A DNA stretch of 64,000 nucleotides from Clusia tigrina (lineage: Eukaryota > Arthropoda > Insecta > Diptera > Clusiidae): the NCBI GenBank assembly GCA_920105625.2, contig OV050030.1, forward strand, positions 235,941,889 to 236,005,888, given 5' to 3'. Both the position numbers and the translations under genes were made by a program. Under the pieces are notes generated by a model, which worked only from the letters and a program-made list of their open reading frames with translations, did no database searches and was not told the origin of the DNA. Positions 10,400 through 23,200 of this stretch are shown here, one piece after another. How positions within the stretch are numbered: position 1 is the stretch's first letter; every line of letters starts with the position of its first letter.

Positions 10400-13300
10400 G
10401 GTAGCATAGCTTTGAGCGATAGCTTAAATTGACAAGAGGCTCGAGTACTTTATTGTTACAAAATTTCAAGGTTTTATGACGCTGCAGTAAAAAGGTACAA
10501 CATTTGTATGTTGCAAATTTTGATAGGTGTAGGATGTACCTTATAGAAGTTAGGGCCATTTGAAGTTTTATCAGTGTTTGATTTGGGACTCAAGGGTAGC
10601 ATAGCTTTGAGCGATAGCTTAAATTGACAAGAGGCTCGAGTACTTTATTGTTACAAAATTTCAAGGTTCTATGACGCTCCAGTAAAAAGTTACAAGCATT
10701 TGTATGTTGCAAACTTTGATAGGTGTAGGACGTACCGTATAGAAGTTAGGGCCATTTGAAGTTTTATCAGTGTTTGATTTGGGACTCAAAGGGTAGAATA
10801 GCTTGGAGCGATAGCTTAAATTGACAAGAGGCTCGAGTACTTTATTGTTACAAAATTTCAAGGTTTTATGACGCTCCAGTAAAAAGTTACAACATTTGTA
10901 TGTTGCAAATTTTGAGAGGTGTGAGACGTACCGTATAGAAGTTAGGGCCATTTGAAGTTTTATCAGTGTTTGATTTGGGACTCGAGGGTAGCATAGCTTT
11001 GAGCGATAACTTAAATTGACAAGAGGCTCGAGTACTTTATTTTTACAATATTTCTAGGTTTTATGACGCTCCAGTAAAAAGTTACAAGCATTTGTATGTT
11101 GCAAACTTTGATAGGTGTAGGACGTACCATATAGAAGTTAGGGCCATTTGAAGTTTTATCAGTGTTTGATTTGGGACTCAAGGGTAGCATAGCTTTGATC
11201 GATATCTTAAATTGACAAGAGGCTCGAGTACTTTATTGTTACAAAATTTCAAGGTTTTATGACGCTCCAGTAAAAAGTTACAACCATTTGTATGTTGCAA
11301 ACTTTGATAGGTGTAGGACGTACCCTGTAGAAGTTAGGGCCATTTGAAGTGTTTGATTTGGGACTTAAGGGTAGCATAGCTTTGAGCGATAGCTTAAATT
11401 GACAAGAGGCTCGAGTACTTTATTGTTACAAAATTTCAAGGTTTTATGACGCAGCAGTAAAAAGTTACAACATTTGTATGTTGCAAATTTTGAGAGGTGT
11501 GAGACGTACCTTATAGAAGTTAGGGCCATTTGAAGTTTTATCAGTGTTTGATTTGGGACTTAAGGGTAGCATAGCTTTGAGCGATAGCTTAAATTGACAA
11601 GAGGCTCGAATACTTTATTGTTACAAAACTTTAAGGTTGTATGACGCTCCAGTAAAAAGTTACAAGCATTTGAATGTTGCAAACTTTGATAGGTGTAGGA
11701 CGTACCGTATATAAGTTAGGGCCATTTGAAGTTTTATCAGTTTTTGATTTGGGACTCAAGGGTAGCATAGCTTCGAGCGATAGCTTAAATTGACAAGAGG
11801 CTCGAGTACTTTATTGTTACAAAATTTCAAGGTTTTATGACGCTCCAGTAAAAAGTTACAAGCATTTGAATGTTGCAAACTTGGATAGGTGTAGGATGTA
11901 CCGTATAGAAGTTAGGGCCATTTGAAGTTTTATCAGTGTTTGACTTGGGACTCAAGGGTAGCATAGCTTTGAGCGATAGCTTAAATTGACAAGAGGCTCG
12001 AATACTTTATTGTTACAAAACTTCAAGGTTTTATGACGCTCCAGTAAAAAGTTACAAGCATTTGTATGTTGCAAACTTTGATAGGTGTAGGACGTACCGT
12101 ATATAAGTTAGGGCCATTTGAAGTTTTATCAGTTTTTGATTTGGGACTCAAGGGTAGCATAGCTTTGAGCGATAGCTTAAATTGACAAGAGGCTCGAGTA
12201 CTTTATTGTTACAAAATTTCAAGGTTTTATGACGCTCCAGTAAAAAGTTACAAGCATTTGAATGTTGCAAACTTTGATAGGTATAGGACGTACCGTATAG
12301 AAGTTAGGGCCATTTGAAGTTTTATCAGTGTTTGACTTGGGACTCAAGGGTAGCATAGCTTTGAGCGATAGCTTAAATTGACAAGAGGCTCGAGTACTTT
12401 ATTGTTACAAAATTTCAAGGTTTTATGACGCTGCAGTAAAAAGGTACAACATTTGTATGTTGCAAATTTTGATAGGTGTAGGACGTACCTTATATAAGTT
12501 AGGGCCATTTGAAGTTTTATCAGTGTTTGATTTGGGACTCAAGGGTAACATAGCTTTGAGCGATAGCTTAAATTGACAAGAGGCTCGAGTACTTTATTGT
12601 TACAAAATTTCAAGGTTCTATGAGGCTCCAGTAAAAAGTTACAAGCATTTGTATGTTGCAAACTTTGATAGGTGTAGGACGTACCGTATAGAAGTTAGGG
12701 CCATTTGAAGTTTTATCAGTGTTTGATTTGGGACTCAAAGGGTAGCATAGCTTGGAGCGATAGCTTAAATTGACAAGAGGCTCGAGTACTTTATTGTTAC
12801 AAAATTTCAAGGTTTTATGACGCTCCAGTAAAAAGTTACAAGCATTTGTATGTTGCAAACTTTGATAGGTGTAGGACGTACCGTATAGAAGTTAGGGCCA
12901 TTTGAAGTTTTATCAGTGTTTGATTTGGGACTCGAGGGTAGCATAGCTTTGAGCGATAACTTAAATTGACAAGAGGCTCGAGTACTTTATTTTTACAATA
13001 TTTCTAGGTTTTATGACGCTCCAGTAAAAAGTTACAAGCATTTGTATGTTGCAAACTTTGATAGGTGTAGGACGTACCATATAGAAGTAAGGGCCATTTG
13101 AAGTTTTATCAGTGTTTGATTTGGGACTCAAGGGTAGCATAGCTTTGATCGATAGCTTAAATTGACGAGAGGCTCGAGTACTTTATTGTAACAAAATTTC
13201 AAGGTTTTATGACGCTCCAGTAAAAAGTTACAACCATTTGTATGTTGCAAACTTTGAGAGGTGTAGGACGTACCCTGTACAAGTTAGGGCCATTTGAAGT

Positions 13301-14760
13301 GTTTGATTTGGGACTTAAGGGTAGCATAGCTTTGAGCGATAGCTTAAATTGACAAGAGGCTCGAGTACTTTATTGTTACAAAATTTCAAGGTTTTATGAC
13401 GCTGCAGTAAAAAGGTACAACATTTGTATGTTGCAAATTTTGATAGGTGTAGGATGTACCTTATAGAAGTTAGGGCCATTTGAAGTTTTATCAGTGTTTG
13501 ATTTGGGACTCAAGGGTAGCATAGCTTTGAGCGATAGCTTAAATTGACAAGAGACTCGAGTACTTTATTGTTACAAAATTTCAAGGTTCTATGACGCTCC
13601 AGTAAAAAGTTACAAGCATTTGTATGTTGCAAACTTTGATAGGTGTAGGACGTACCGTATAGAAGTTAGGGCCATTTGAAGTTTTATCAGTGTTTGATTT
13701 GGGACTCAAAGGGTAGCATAGCTTGGAGCGATAGCTTAAATTGACAAGAGGCTCGAATACTTTATTGTTACAAAACTTTAAGGTTTTATGACGCTCCAGT
13801 AAAAAGTTACAAGCATTTGTATGTTGCAAACTTTGATAGGTGTAGGACGTACCGTATATAAGTTAGGGCCATTTGAAGTTTTATCAGTTTTTGATTTGGG
13901 ACTCAAGGGTAGCATAGCTTCGAGCGATAGCTTAAATTGACAAGAGGCTCGAGTACTTTATTGTTACAAAATTTCAAGGTTTTATGACGCTCCAGTAAAA
14001 AGTTACAAGCATTTGAATGTTGCAAACTTGGATAGGTGTAGGATGTACCGTATAGAAGTTAGGGCCATTTGAAGTTTTATCAGTGTTTGACTTGGGACTC
14101 AAGGGTAGCATAGCTTTGAGCGATGGCTTAAATTGACAAGAGGCTCGAATACTTTATTGTTACAAAACTTCAAGGTTTTATGACGCTCCAGTAAAAAGTT
14201 ACAAGCATTTGTATGTTGCAAACTTTTATAGGTGTAGGACGTACCGTATATAAGTTAGGGCCATTTGAAGTTTTATCAGTTTTTGATTTGGGACTCAAGG
14301 GTAGCATAGCTTTGAGCGATAGCTTAAATTGACAAGAGGCTCGAGTACTTTATTGTTACAAAATTTCAAGGTTTTATGACGCTCCAGTAAAAAGTTACAA
14401 GCATTTGAATGTTGCAAACTTTGATAGGTATAGGACGTACCGTATAGAAGTTAGGGCCATTTGAAGTTTTATCAGTGTTTGACTTGGGACTCAAGGGTAG
14501 CATAGCTTCGAGCGATAGCTTAAATTGACAAGAGGCTCGAGTACTTTATTGTTACAAAATTTCAAGGTTTTATGACGCTGCAGTAAAAAGGTACAACATT
14601 TGTATGTTGCAAATTTTGATAGGTGTAGGACGTACCTTATATAAGTTAGGGCCATTTGAAGTTTTATCAGTGTTTGATTTGGGATTCAAGGGTAACATAG
14701 CTTTGAGCGATAGCTTAAATTGACAAGAGGCTCGAGTACTTTATTTTTACAATATTTCTA
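10400..14760 (+). repeat. Mosaic satellite domain of 0.4-1 kb duplications
   Basis: About 10,430-11,452 matches 12,380-13,402 at an offset of 1,949-1,950 bp. About 12,360-12,785 matches 13,330-13,756 at an offset of 971 bp. About 11,585-12,598 matches 13,732-14,745 at an offset of 2,147 bp. Diagnostic units include the 197-bp form with GACTCAAAGGG (near 10,785, 12,734 and 13,705), TTCTATGACGCTCC, AACTTGGATAGG (near 11,877 and 14,024) and GGGTAACATAG (near 12,544 and 14,691). The longest open frames in the window fall here but are antisense read-through of the satellite. Confidence 0.82.
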
Positions 14761-17700
14761 GGTTTTATGACGCTCCAGTAAAAAGTTAGAAGCATTTGTA
14801 TGTTGCAAACTTTGATAGGTGTAGGACGTACCATACAGAAGTTAGGGCCATTTGAAGTTTTATCAGTGTTTGATTTGGGACTCAAGGGTAGCATAGCTTT
14901 GATCGATAGCTTAAATTGACGAGAGGCTCGAGTACTTTATTGTAACAAAATTTCAAGGTTTTATGACGCTCCAGTAAAAAGTTACAACCATTTGTATGTT
15001 GCAAACTTTGATAGGTGTAGGACGTACCCTGTACAAGTTAGGGCCATTTGAAGTTTTTGATTTGGGACTTAAGGGTAGCATAGCTTTGAGCGATAGCTTA
15101 AATTGACAAGAGGCTCGAGTACTTTATTGTTACAAAATTTCAAGGTTTTATGACGCAGCAGGAAAAAGTTACAACATTTGTATGTTGCAAATTTTGAGAG
15201 GTGTGAGACGTACCTTATAGAAGTTAGGGCCATTTGAAGTTTTATCGGTGTTTGATTTGGGACTTAAGGGTAGCATAGCTTTGAGCGATAGCTTAAATTG
15301 ACAAGAGGCTCGAATACTTTATTGTTACAAAACTTTAAGGTTTTATGACGCTCCAGTAAAAAGTTACAAGCATTTGTATGTTGCAAACTTTGATAGGTGT
15401 AGGACGTACCGTATATAAGTTAGAGTCATTTGAAGTTTTATCAGTTTTTGATTTGGGACTCAAGGGTAGCATAGCTTCGAGCGATAGCTTAAATTGACAA
15501 GAGGCTCGAGTACTTTATTGTTACAAAATTTCAAGGTTTTATGACGCTCCAGTGAAAAGTTACAAGCATTTGAATGTTGCAAACTTTGATAGGTGTAGGA
15601 TGTACCGTATAGAAGTTAGGGCCATTTGAAGTTTTATCAGTGTTTGACTTGGGACTCAAGGGTATCATAGCTTTGAGCGATAGCTTAAATTGACAAGACG
15701 CTCGAATACTTTATTGTTACAAAACTTCAAGGTATTCTGACGCTCCAGTAAAAAGTTACAAGCATTTGTATGTTGCAAACTTTGATAGGTGTAGGACGTA
15801 CCGTATAGAAGTTAGGGCCATTTGAAATTTTATCAGTTTTTGATTTGGGACTCAAGGGTAGCATAGCTTTGAGCGATAGCTTAAATTGACAAGAGGCTCG
15901 AGTACTTTATTGTTACAAAATTTCAAGGTTTTATGACGCTCCAGTAAAAAGTTACAAGCATTTGAATGTTGCAAACTTTGATAGGTGTAGGACGTACCGT
16001 ATAGAAGTTAGGGCCATTTGAAGTTTTATCAGTGTTTGACTTGGGACTCAAGGGTAGCATAGCTTTGAGCGATAGCTTAAATTGACAAGAGGCTCGAGTA
16101 CTTTATTGTTACCAAATTTCAAGGTTTTATGACGCAGCAGTAAAAAGTTACAACATTTGTATGTTGCAAACTTTGAGAGGTGTGAGACGTACCTTATAGA
16201 AGTTATTGCCATTTGAAGTTTTATGAGTGTTTGATTTGGGACTTAAGGGTAGCATAGCTTTGAGCGATAGCTTAAATTGACAAGAGGCTCGAATACTTTA
16301 TTGTTACAAAACTTCAAGGTTTTATGACGCTCCAGTAAAAAGTTACAAGCATTTGTATGTTGCAAACTTTGATAGGTGTAGGACGTACCGTATACAAGTT
16401 AGGGCCATTTGATGTTTTATCAGTGATTGATTTCTGACTCAAGGGTAGCATAGCTTTGAGCGATAACTTAAATTGACAAGAAGCTCGAGTACTTTATTGT
16501 TACAAAATATCAAGGTTTTATGACGCTATAGTAAAAAGTTACAAGCATTTGTATGTTGCAAACTTTGATAGGTGTAGGACGTACCGTATAGAAGTTAGGG
16601 CCATTTGAAGTTTTATCAGTGTTTGATTTGGGACTCGAGGGTAGCATAGCTTTGAGCGATAACTTAAATTGACAAGAGGCTCGAGTACTTTATTTTTACA
16701 AAATTTCTAGGTTTTATGACGCTCCAGTAAAAAGTTACAAGCATTTGTATGTTGCAAACTTTGATAGGTGTAGGACGTACCGTATAGAAGTTAGGGCCAT
16801 ATGAAGTTTTATCAGTGTTTGATTTGGGACTCAAGGGTAGCATAGCTTTGAGCGATAGCTTAAATTGACAAGAGGCTCGAATACTTTATTGTTACAAAAC
16901 TTCAAGGTATTCTGACGCTCCAGTAAAAAGTTACAAGCATTTGTATGTTGCAAACTTTGATAGGTGTAGGACGTACCGTATAGAAGTTAGGGCCATTTGA
17001 AATTTTATCAGTTTTTGATTTGGGACTCAAGGGTAGCATAGCTTTGAGCGATTGCTTAAATTGACAAGAGGCTCGAGTACTTTATTGTTACAAAATTTCA
17101 AGGTTTTATGACGCTCCAGTAAAAAGTTACAAGCATTTGAATGTTGCAAACTTTGATAGGTGTAGGACGTACCGTATAGAAGTTAGGGCCATTTGAAGTT
17201 TTATCAGTGTTTGACTTGGGACTCAAGGGTAGCATAGCTTTGAGCGATAGCTTAAATTGACAAGAGGCTCGAGTACTTTATTGTTACCAAATTTCAAGGT
17301 TTTATGACGCAGCAGTAAAAAGTTACAACATTTGTATGTTGCAAACTTTGAGAGGTGTGAGACGTACCTTATAGAAGTTATTGCCATTTGAAGTTTTATG
17401 AGTGTTTGATTTGGGACTTAAGGGTAGCATAGCTTTGAGCGATAGCTTAAATTGACAAGAGGCTCGAATACTTTATTGTTACAAAACTTCAAGGTTTTAT
17501 GACGCTCCAGTAAAAAGTTACAAGCATTTGTATGTTGCAAACTTTGATAGGTGTAGGACGTACCATACAGAAGTTAGGGCCATTTGAAGTTTTATCAGTG
17601 TTTGATTTGGGACTCAAGGGTAGCATAGCTTTGATCGATAGCTTAAATTGACGAGAGGCTCGAGTACTTTATTGTAACAAAATTTCAAGGTTTTATGACG

Positions 17701-20290
17701 CTCCAGTAAAAAGTTACAACCATTTGTATGTTGCAAACTTTGATAGGTGTAGGACGTACCCTGTACAAGTTAGGGCCATTTGAAGTTTTTGATTTGGGAC
17801 TTAAGGGTAGCATAGCTTTGAGCGATAGCTTAAATTGACAAGAGGCTCGAGTACTTTATTGTTACAAAATTTCAAGGTTTTATGACGCAGCAGGAAAAAG
17901 TTACAACATTTGTATGTTGCAAATTTTGAGAGGTGTGAGACGTACCTTATAGAAGTTAGGGCCATTTGAAGTTTTATCGGTGTTTGATTTGGGACTTAAG
18001 GGTAGCATAGCTTTGAGCGATAGCTTAAATTGACAAGAGGCTCGAATACTTTATTGTTACAAAACTTTAAGGTTTTATGACGCTCCAGTAAAAAGTTACA
18101 AGCATTTGTATGTTGCAAACTTTGATAGGTGTAGGACGTACCGTATATAAGTTAGAGTCATTTGAAGTTTTATCAGTTTTTGATTTGGGACTCAAGGGTA
18201 GCATAGCTTCGAGCGATAGCTTAAATTGACAAGAGGCTCGAGTACTTTATTGTTACAAAATTTCAAGGTTTTATGACGCTCCAGTGAAAAGTTACAAGCA
18301 CTTGAATGTTGCAAACTTTGATAGGTGTAGGATGTACCGTATAGAAGTTAGGGCCATTTGAAGTTTTATCAGTGTTTGACTTGGGACTCAAGGGTATCAT
18401 AGCTTTGAGCGATAGCTTAAATTGACAAGAGGCTCGAATACTTTATTGTTACAAAACTTCAAGGTATTCTGACGCTCCAGTAAAAAGTTACAAGCATTTG
18501 TATGTTGCAAACTTTGATAGGTGTAGGACGTACCGTATAGAAGTTAGGGCCATTTGAAATTTTATCAGTTTTTGATTTGGGACTCAAGGGTAGCATAGCT
18601 TTGAGCGATAGCTTAAATTGACAAGAGGCTCGAGTACTTTATTGTTACAAAATTTCAAGGTTTTATGACGCTCCAGTAAAAAGTTACAAGCATTTGAATG
18701 TTGCAAACTTTGATAGGTGTAGGACGTACCGTATAGAATTTAGGGCCATTTGAAGTTTTATCAGTGTTTGACTTGGGACTCAAGGGTAGCATAGCTTTGA
18801 GCGATAGCTTAAATTGACAAGAGGCTCGAGTACTTTATTGTTACCAAATTTCAAGGTTTTATGACGCAGCAGTAAAAAGTTACAACATTTGTATGTTGCA
18901 AACTTTGAGAGGTGTGAGACGTACCTTATAGAAGTTATTGCCATTTGAAGTTTTATGAGTGTTTGATTTGGGACTTAAGGGTAGCATAGCTTTGAGCGAT
19001 AGCTTAAATTGACAAGAGGCTCGAATACTTTATTGTTACAAAACTTCAAGGTTTTATGACGCTCCAGTAAAAAGTTACAAGCATTTGTATGTTGCAAACT
19101 TTGATAGGTGTAGGACGTACCGTATACAAGTTAGGGCCATTTGATGTTTTATCAGTGTTTGATTTCTGACTCAAGGGTAGCATAGCTTTGAGCGATAACT
19201 TAAATTGACAAGAAGCTCGAGTACTTTATTGTTACAAAATATCAAGGTTTTATGACGCTATAGTAAAAAGTTACAAGCATTTGTATGTTGCAAACTTTGA
19301 TAGGTGTAGGACGTACCGTATAGAAGTTAGGGCCATTTGAAGTTTTATCAGTGTTTGATTTGGGACTCGAGGGTAGCATAGCTTTGAGCGATAACTTAAA
19401 TTGACAAGAGGCTCGAGTACTTTATTTTTACAAAATTTCTAGGTTTTATGACGCTCCAGTAAAAAGTTACAAGCATTTGTATGTTGCAAACTTTGATAGG
19501 TGTAGGACGTACCGTATAGAAGTTAGGGCCATATGAAGTTTTATCAGTGTTTGATTTGGGACTCGAGGGTAGCATAGCTTTGAGCGATAGCTTAAATTGA
19601 CAAGAGGCTCGAATACTTTATTGTTACAAAACTTCAAGGTATTCTGACGCTCCAGTAAAAAGTTACAAGCATTTGTATGTTGCAAACTTTGATAGGTGTA
19701 GGACGTACCGTATAGAAGTTAGGGCCATTTGAAATTTTATCAGTTTTTGATTTGGGACTCAAGGGTAGCATAGCTTTGAGCGATAGCTTAAATTGACAAG
19801 AGGCTCGAGTACTTTATTGTTACAAAATTTCAAGGTTTTATGACGCTCCAGTAAAAAGTTACAAGCATTTGAATGTTGCAAACTTTGATAGGTGTAGGAC
19901 GTACCGTATAGAAGTTAGGGCCATTTGAAGTTTTATCAGTGTTTGACTTGGGACTCAAGGGTAGCATAGCTTTGAGCGATAGCTTAAATTGACAAGAGGC
20001 TCGAGTACTTTATTGTTACCAAATTTCAAGGTTTTATGACGCAGCAGTAAAAAGTTACAACATTTGTATGTTGCAAACTTTGAGAGGTGTGAGACGTACC
20101 TTATATAAGTTATTGCCATTTGAAGTTTTATGAGTGTTTGATTTGGGACTTAAGGGTAGCATAGCTTTGAGCGATAGCTTAAATTGACAAGAGGCTCGAA
20201 TACTTTATTGTTACAAAACTTCAAGGTTTTATGACGCTCCAGTAAAAAGTTACAAGCATTTGTATGTTGCAAACTTTGATAGGTGTAGGA
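14761..20290 (+). repeat. 2,732-bp (14-monomer) tandem duplication
   Basis: Landmarks recur at an offset of 2,732 bp: TACCATACAG at 14,829 and 17,561; the 187-bp unit at 14,886 and 17,618; CAGGAAAAAG near 15,160 and 17,892; GGTATTCTGACG near 15,731 and 18,463; AGTTATTGCC at 16,201 and 18,933; CCATATGAAG near 16,798 and 19,530. The match starts at about 14,780 (17,512 in the second copy) and is lost near 17,560 (20,290). It therefore covers essentially one full copy length. The length equals 14 x 196 minus one 9-bp deletion and three 1-bp deletions. Confidence 0.88.
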
Positions 20291-23200
20291 CGTACCGTAT
20301 ACAAGTTAGGGCCATTTGATGTTTTATCAGTGATTGATTTCTGACTCAAGGGTAGCATAGCTTGGAGCGATAACTTAAATTGACAAGAAGCTCGAGTACT
20401 TTATTGTTACAAAATATCAAGGTTTTATGACGCTATAGTAAAAAGTTACAAGCATTTGTATGTTGCAAACTTTGATAGGTGTAGGACGTATCGTATAGAA
20501 GTTAGGGCCATTTGAAGTTTTATCAGTGTTTGATTTGGGACTCGAGGGTAGCATAGCTTTGAGCGATAACTTAAATTAACAAGAGGCTCGAGTACTTTAT
20601 TTTTACAAAATTTCTAGGTTTTATGACGCTCCAGTAAAAAGTTACAAGCATTTGTATGTTGCAAACTTTGATAGGTGTAGGACGTACCGTATAGAAGTTA
20701 GGGCCATATGAAGTTTTATCAGTGTTTGATTTGGGACTCGAGGGTAGCATAGCTTTGAGCGATAACTTAAATTGACAAGAGGCTCGAGTACTTTATTTTT
20801 ACAATATTTCTAGGTTTTATGACGCTCCAGTAAAAAGTTACAAGCATTTGTATGTTGCAAACTTTGATAGGTGTAGGACGTACCATATAGAAGTTAGGGC
20901 CATTTGAAGTTTTATCAGTGTTTGATTTGGGACTCAAGGGTAGCATAGCTTTGATCGATAGCTTAAATTGACGAGAGGCTCGAGTACTTTATTGTTACAA
21001 AATTTCAAGGTTTTATGACGCTCCAGTAAAAAGTTACAACCATTTGTATGTTGCAAACTTTGATAGGTGTAGGACGTACCCTGTAGAAGTTAGGGCCATT
21101 TGAAGTGTTTGATTTGGGACTTAAGGGTAGCATAGCTTTGAGCGATAGCTTAAATTGACAAGAGGCTCGAGTACTTTATTGTTACAAAATTTCAAGGTTT
21201 TATGACGCAGCAGTAAAAAGTTACAACATTTGTATGTTGCAAATTTTGAGAGGTGTGAGACGTACCTTATAGAAGTTAGGGCCATTTGAAGTTTTATCAG
21301 TGTTTGATTTGGGACTTAAGGGTAGCATAGCTTTGAGCGATAGCTTAAATTGACAAGAGGCTCGAATACTTTATTGTTACAAAACTTTAAGGTTTTATGA
21401 CGCTCCAGTAAAAAGTTACAAGCATTTGTATGTTGCAAACTTTGATAGGTGTAGGACGTACCGTATATAAGTTAGAGCCATTTGAAGTTTTATCAGTTTT
21501 TGATTTGGGACTCAAGGGTAGCATAGCTTCGAGCGATAGCTTAAATTGACAAGAGGCTCGAGTACTTTATTGTTACAAAATTTCAAGGTTTTATGACGCT
21601 CCAGTAAAAAGTTACAAGCATTTGAATGTTGCAAACTTTGATAGGTGTAGGATGTACCGTATAGAAGTTAGGGCCATTTGAAGTTTTATCAGTGTTTGAC
21701 TTGGGACTCAAGGGTAGCATAGCTTTGAGCGATAGCTTAAATTGACAAGAGGCTCGAATACTTTATTATTACAAAACTTCAAGGTTTTATGACGCTCCAG
21801 TAAAAAGTTACAAGCATTTGTATGTTGCAAACTTTGATAGGTGTAGGACGTACCGTATAGAAGTTAGGGCCATTTGAAGTTTTATCAGTTTTTGATTTGG
21901 GACTCAAGGGTAGCATAGCTTTGAGCGATAGCTTAAATTGACAAGAGGCTCGAGTACTTTATTGTTACAAAATTTCAAGGTTTTATGACGCTCCAGTAAA
22001 AAGTTACAAGCATTTGAATGTTGCAAACTTTGATAGGTGTAGGACGTACCGTATAGAAGTTAGGGCCATTTGAAGTTTTATCAGTGTTTGATTTGGGACT
22101 CGAGGGTAGCATAGCTTTGAGCGATAACTTAAATTGACAAGAGGCTCGAGTACTTTATTTTTACAAAATTTCTAGGTTTTATGACGCTCCAGTAAAAAGT
22201 TACAAGCATTTGTATGTTGCAAACTTTGATAGGTGTAGGACGTACCGTATAGAAGTTAGGGCCATATGAAGTTTTATCAGTGTTTGATTTGGGACTCGAG
22301 GGTAGCATAGCTTTGAGCGATAGCTTAAATTGACAAGAGGCTCGAATACTTTATTGTTACAAAACTTCAAGGTATTCTGACGCTCCAGTAAAAAGTTACA
22401 AGCATTTGTATGTTGCAAACTTTGATAGGTGTAGGACGTACCGTATAGAAGTTAGGGCCATTTGAAATTTTATCAGTTTTTGATTTGGGACTCAAGGGTA
22501 GCATAGCTTTGAGCGATAGCTTAAATTGACAAGAGGCTCGAGTACTTTATTGTTACAAAATTTCAAGGTTTTATGACGCTCCAGTAAAAAGTTACAAGCA
22601 TTTGAATGTTGCAAACTTTGATAGGTGTAGGACGTACCGTATAGAAGTTAGGGCCATTTGAAGTTTTATCAGTGTTTGACTTGGGACTCAAGGGTAGCAT
22701 AGCTTTGAGCGATAGCTTAAATTGACAAGAGGCTCGAGTACTTTATTGTTACCAAATTTGAAGGTTTTATGACGCAGCAGTAAAAAGTTACAACATTTGT
22801 ATGTTGCAAACTTTGAGAGGTGTGAGACGTACCTTATAGAAGTTATTGCCATTTGAAGTTTTATGAGTGTTTGATTTGGGACTTAAGGGTAGCATAGCTT
22901 TGAGCGATAGCTTAAATTGACAAGAGGCTCGAATACTTTATTGTTACAAAACTTCAAGGTTTTATGACGCTCCAGTAAAAAGTTACAAGCATTTGTATGT
23001 TGCAAACTTTGATAGGTGTAGGACGTACCGTATACAAGTTAGGGCCATTTGATGTTTTATCAGTGATTGATTTCTGACTCAAGGGTAGCATAGCTTTGAG
23101 CGATAACTTAAATTGACAAGAAGCTCGAGTACTTTATTGTTACAAAATATCAAGGTTTTATGACGCTATAGTAAAAAGTTACAAGCATTTGTATGTTGCA

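Larger units (their letters stand above)
2571..10400 (+). repeat. Rearranged HOR domain with truncated monomers
   Basis: Several overlapping duplications make up this stretch. The segment about 2,320-2,972 matches 5,940-6,592 at an offset of 3,620 bp, including the rare AATAGAGAAGAGG unit at 2,580 and 6,200. The segment about 3,660-5,905 matches 6,694-9,137 at an offset of 3,034 bp, rising to about 3,231 bp where the left copy has lost one monomer. Four 107-bp truncated monomers occur only here. Units with GTGAGACGTACCTT and GGGTATCATAGC are also concentrated here. No unique sequence is present between units. Confidence 0.85.

Noticed and set aside
10661..10951. 96-codon antisense open frame, the longest in the window, and about twenty similar frames of 61-82 codons elsewhere
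   Set aside because: All are translations of the satellite itself, mostly begin at the CAT of GGGCCAT on the minus strand, and recur with the repeat. 196 = 3 x 65 + 1, so each monomer shifts frame and soon meets a stop. There is no protein-like domain, codon pattern or regulatory context.
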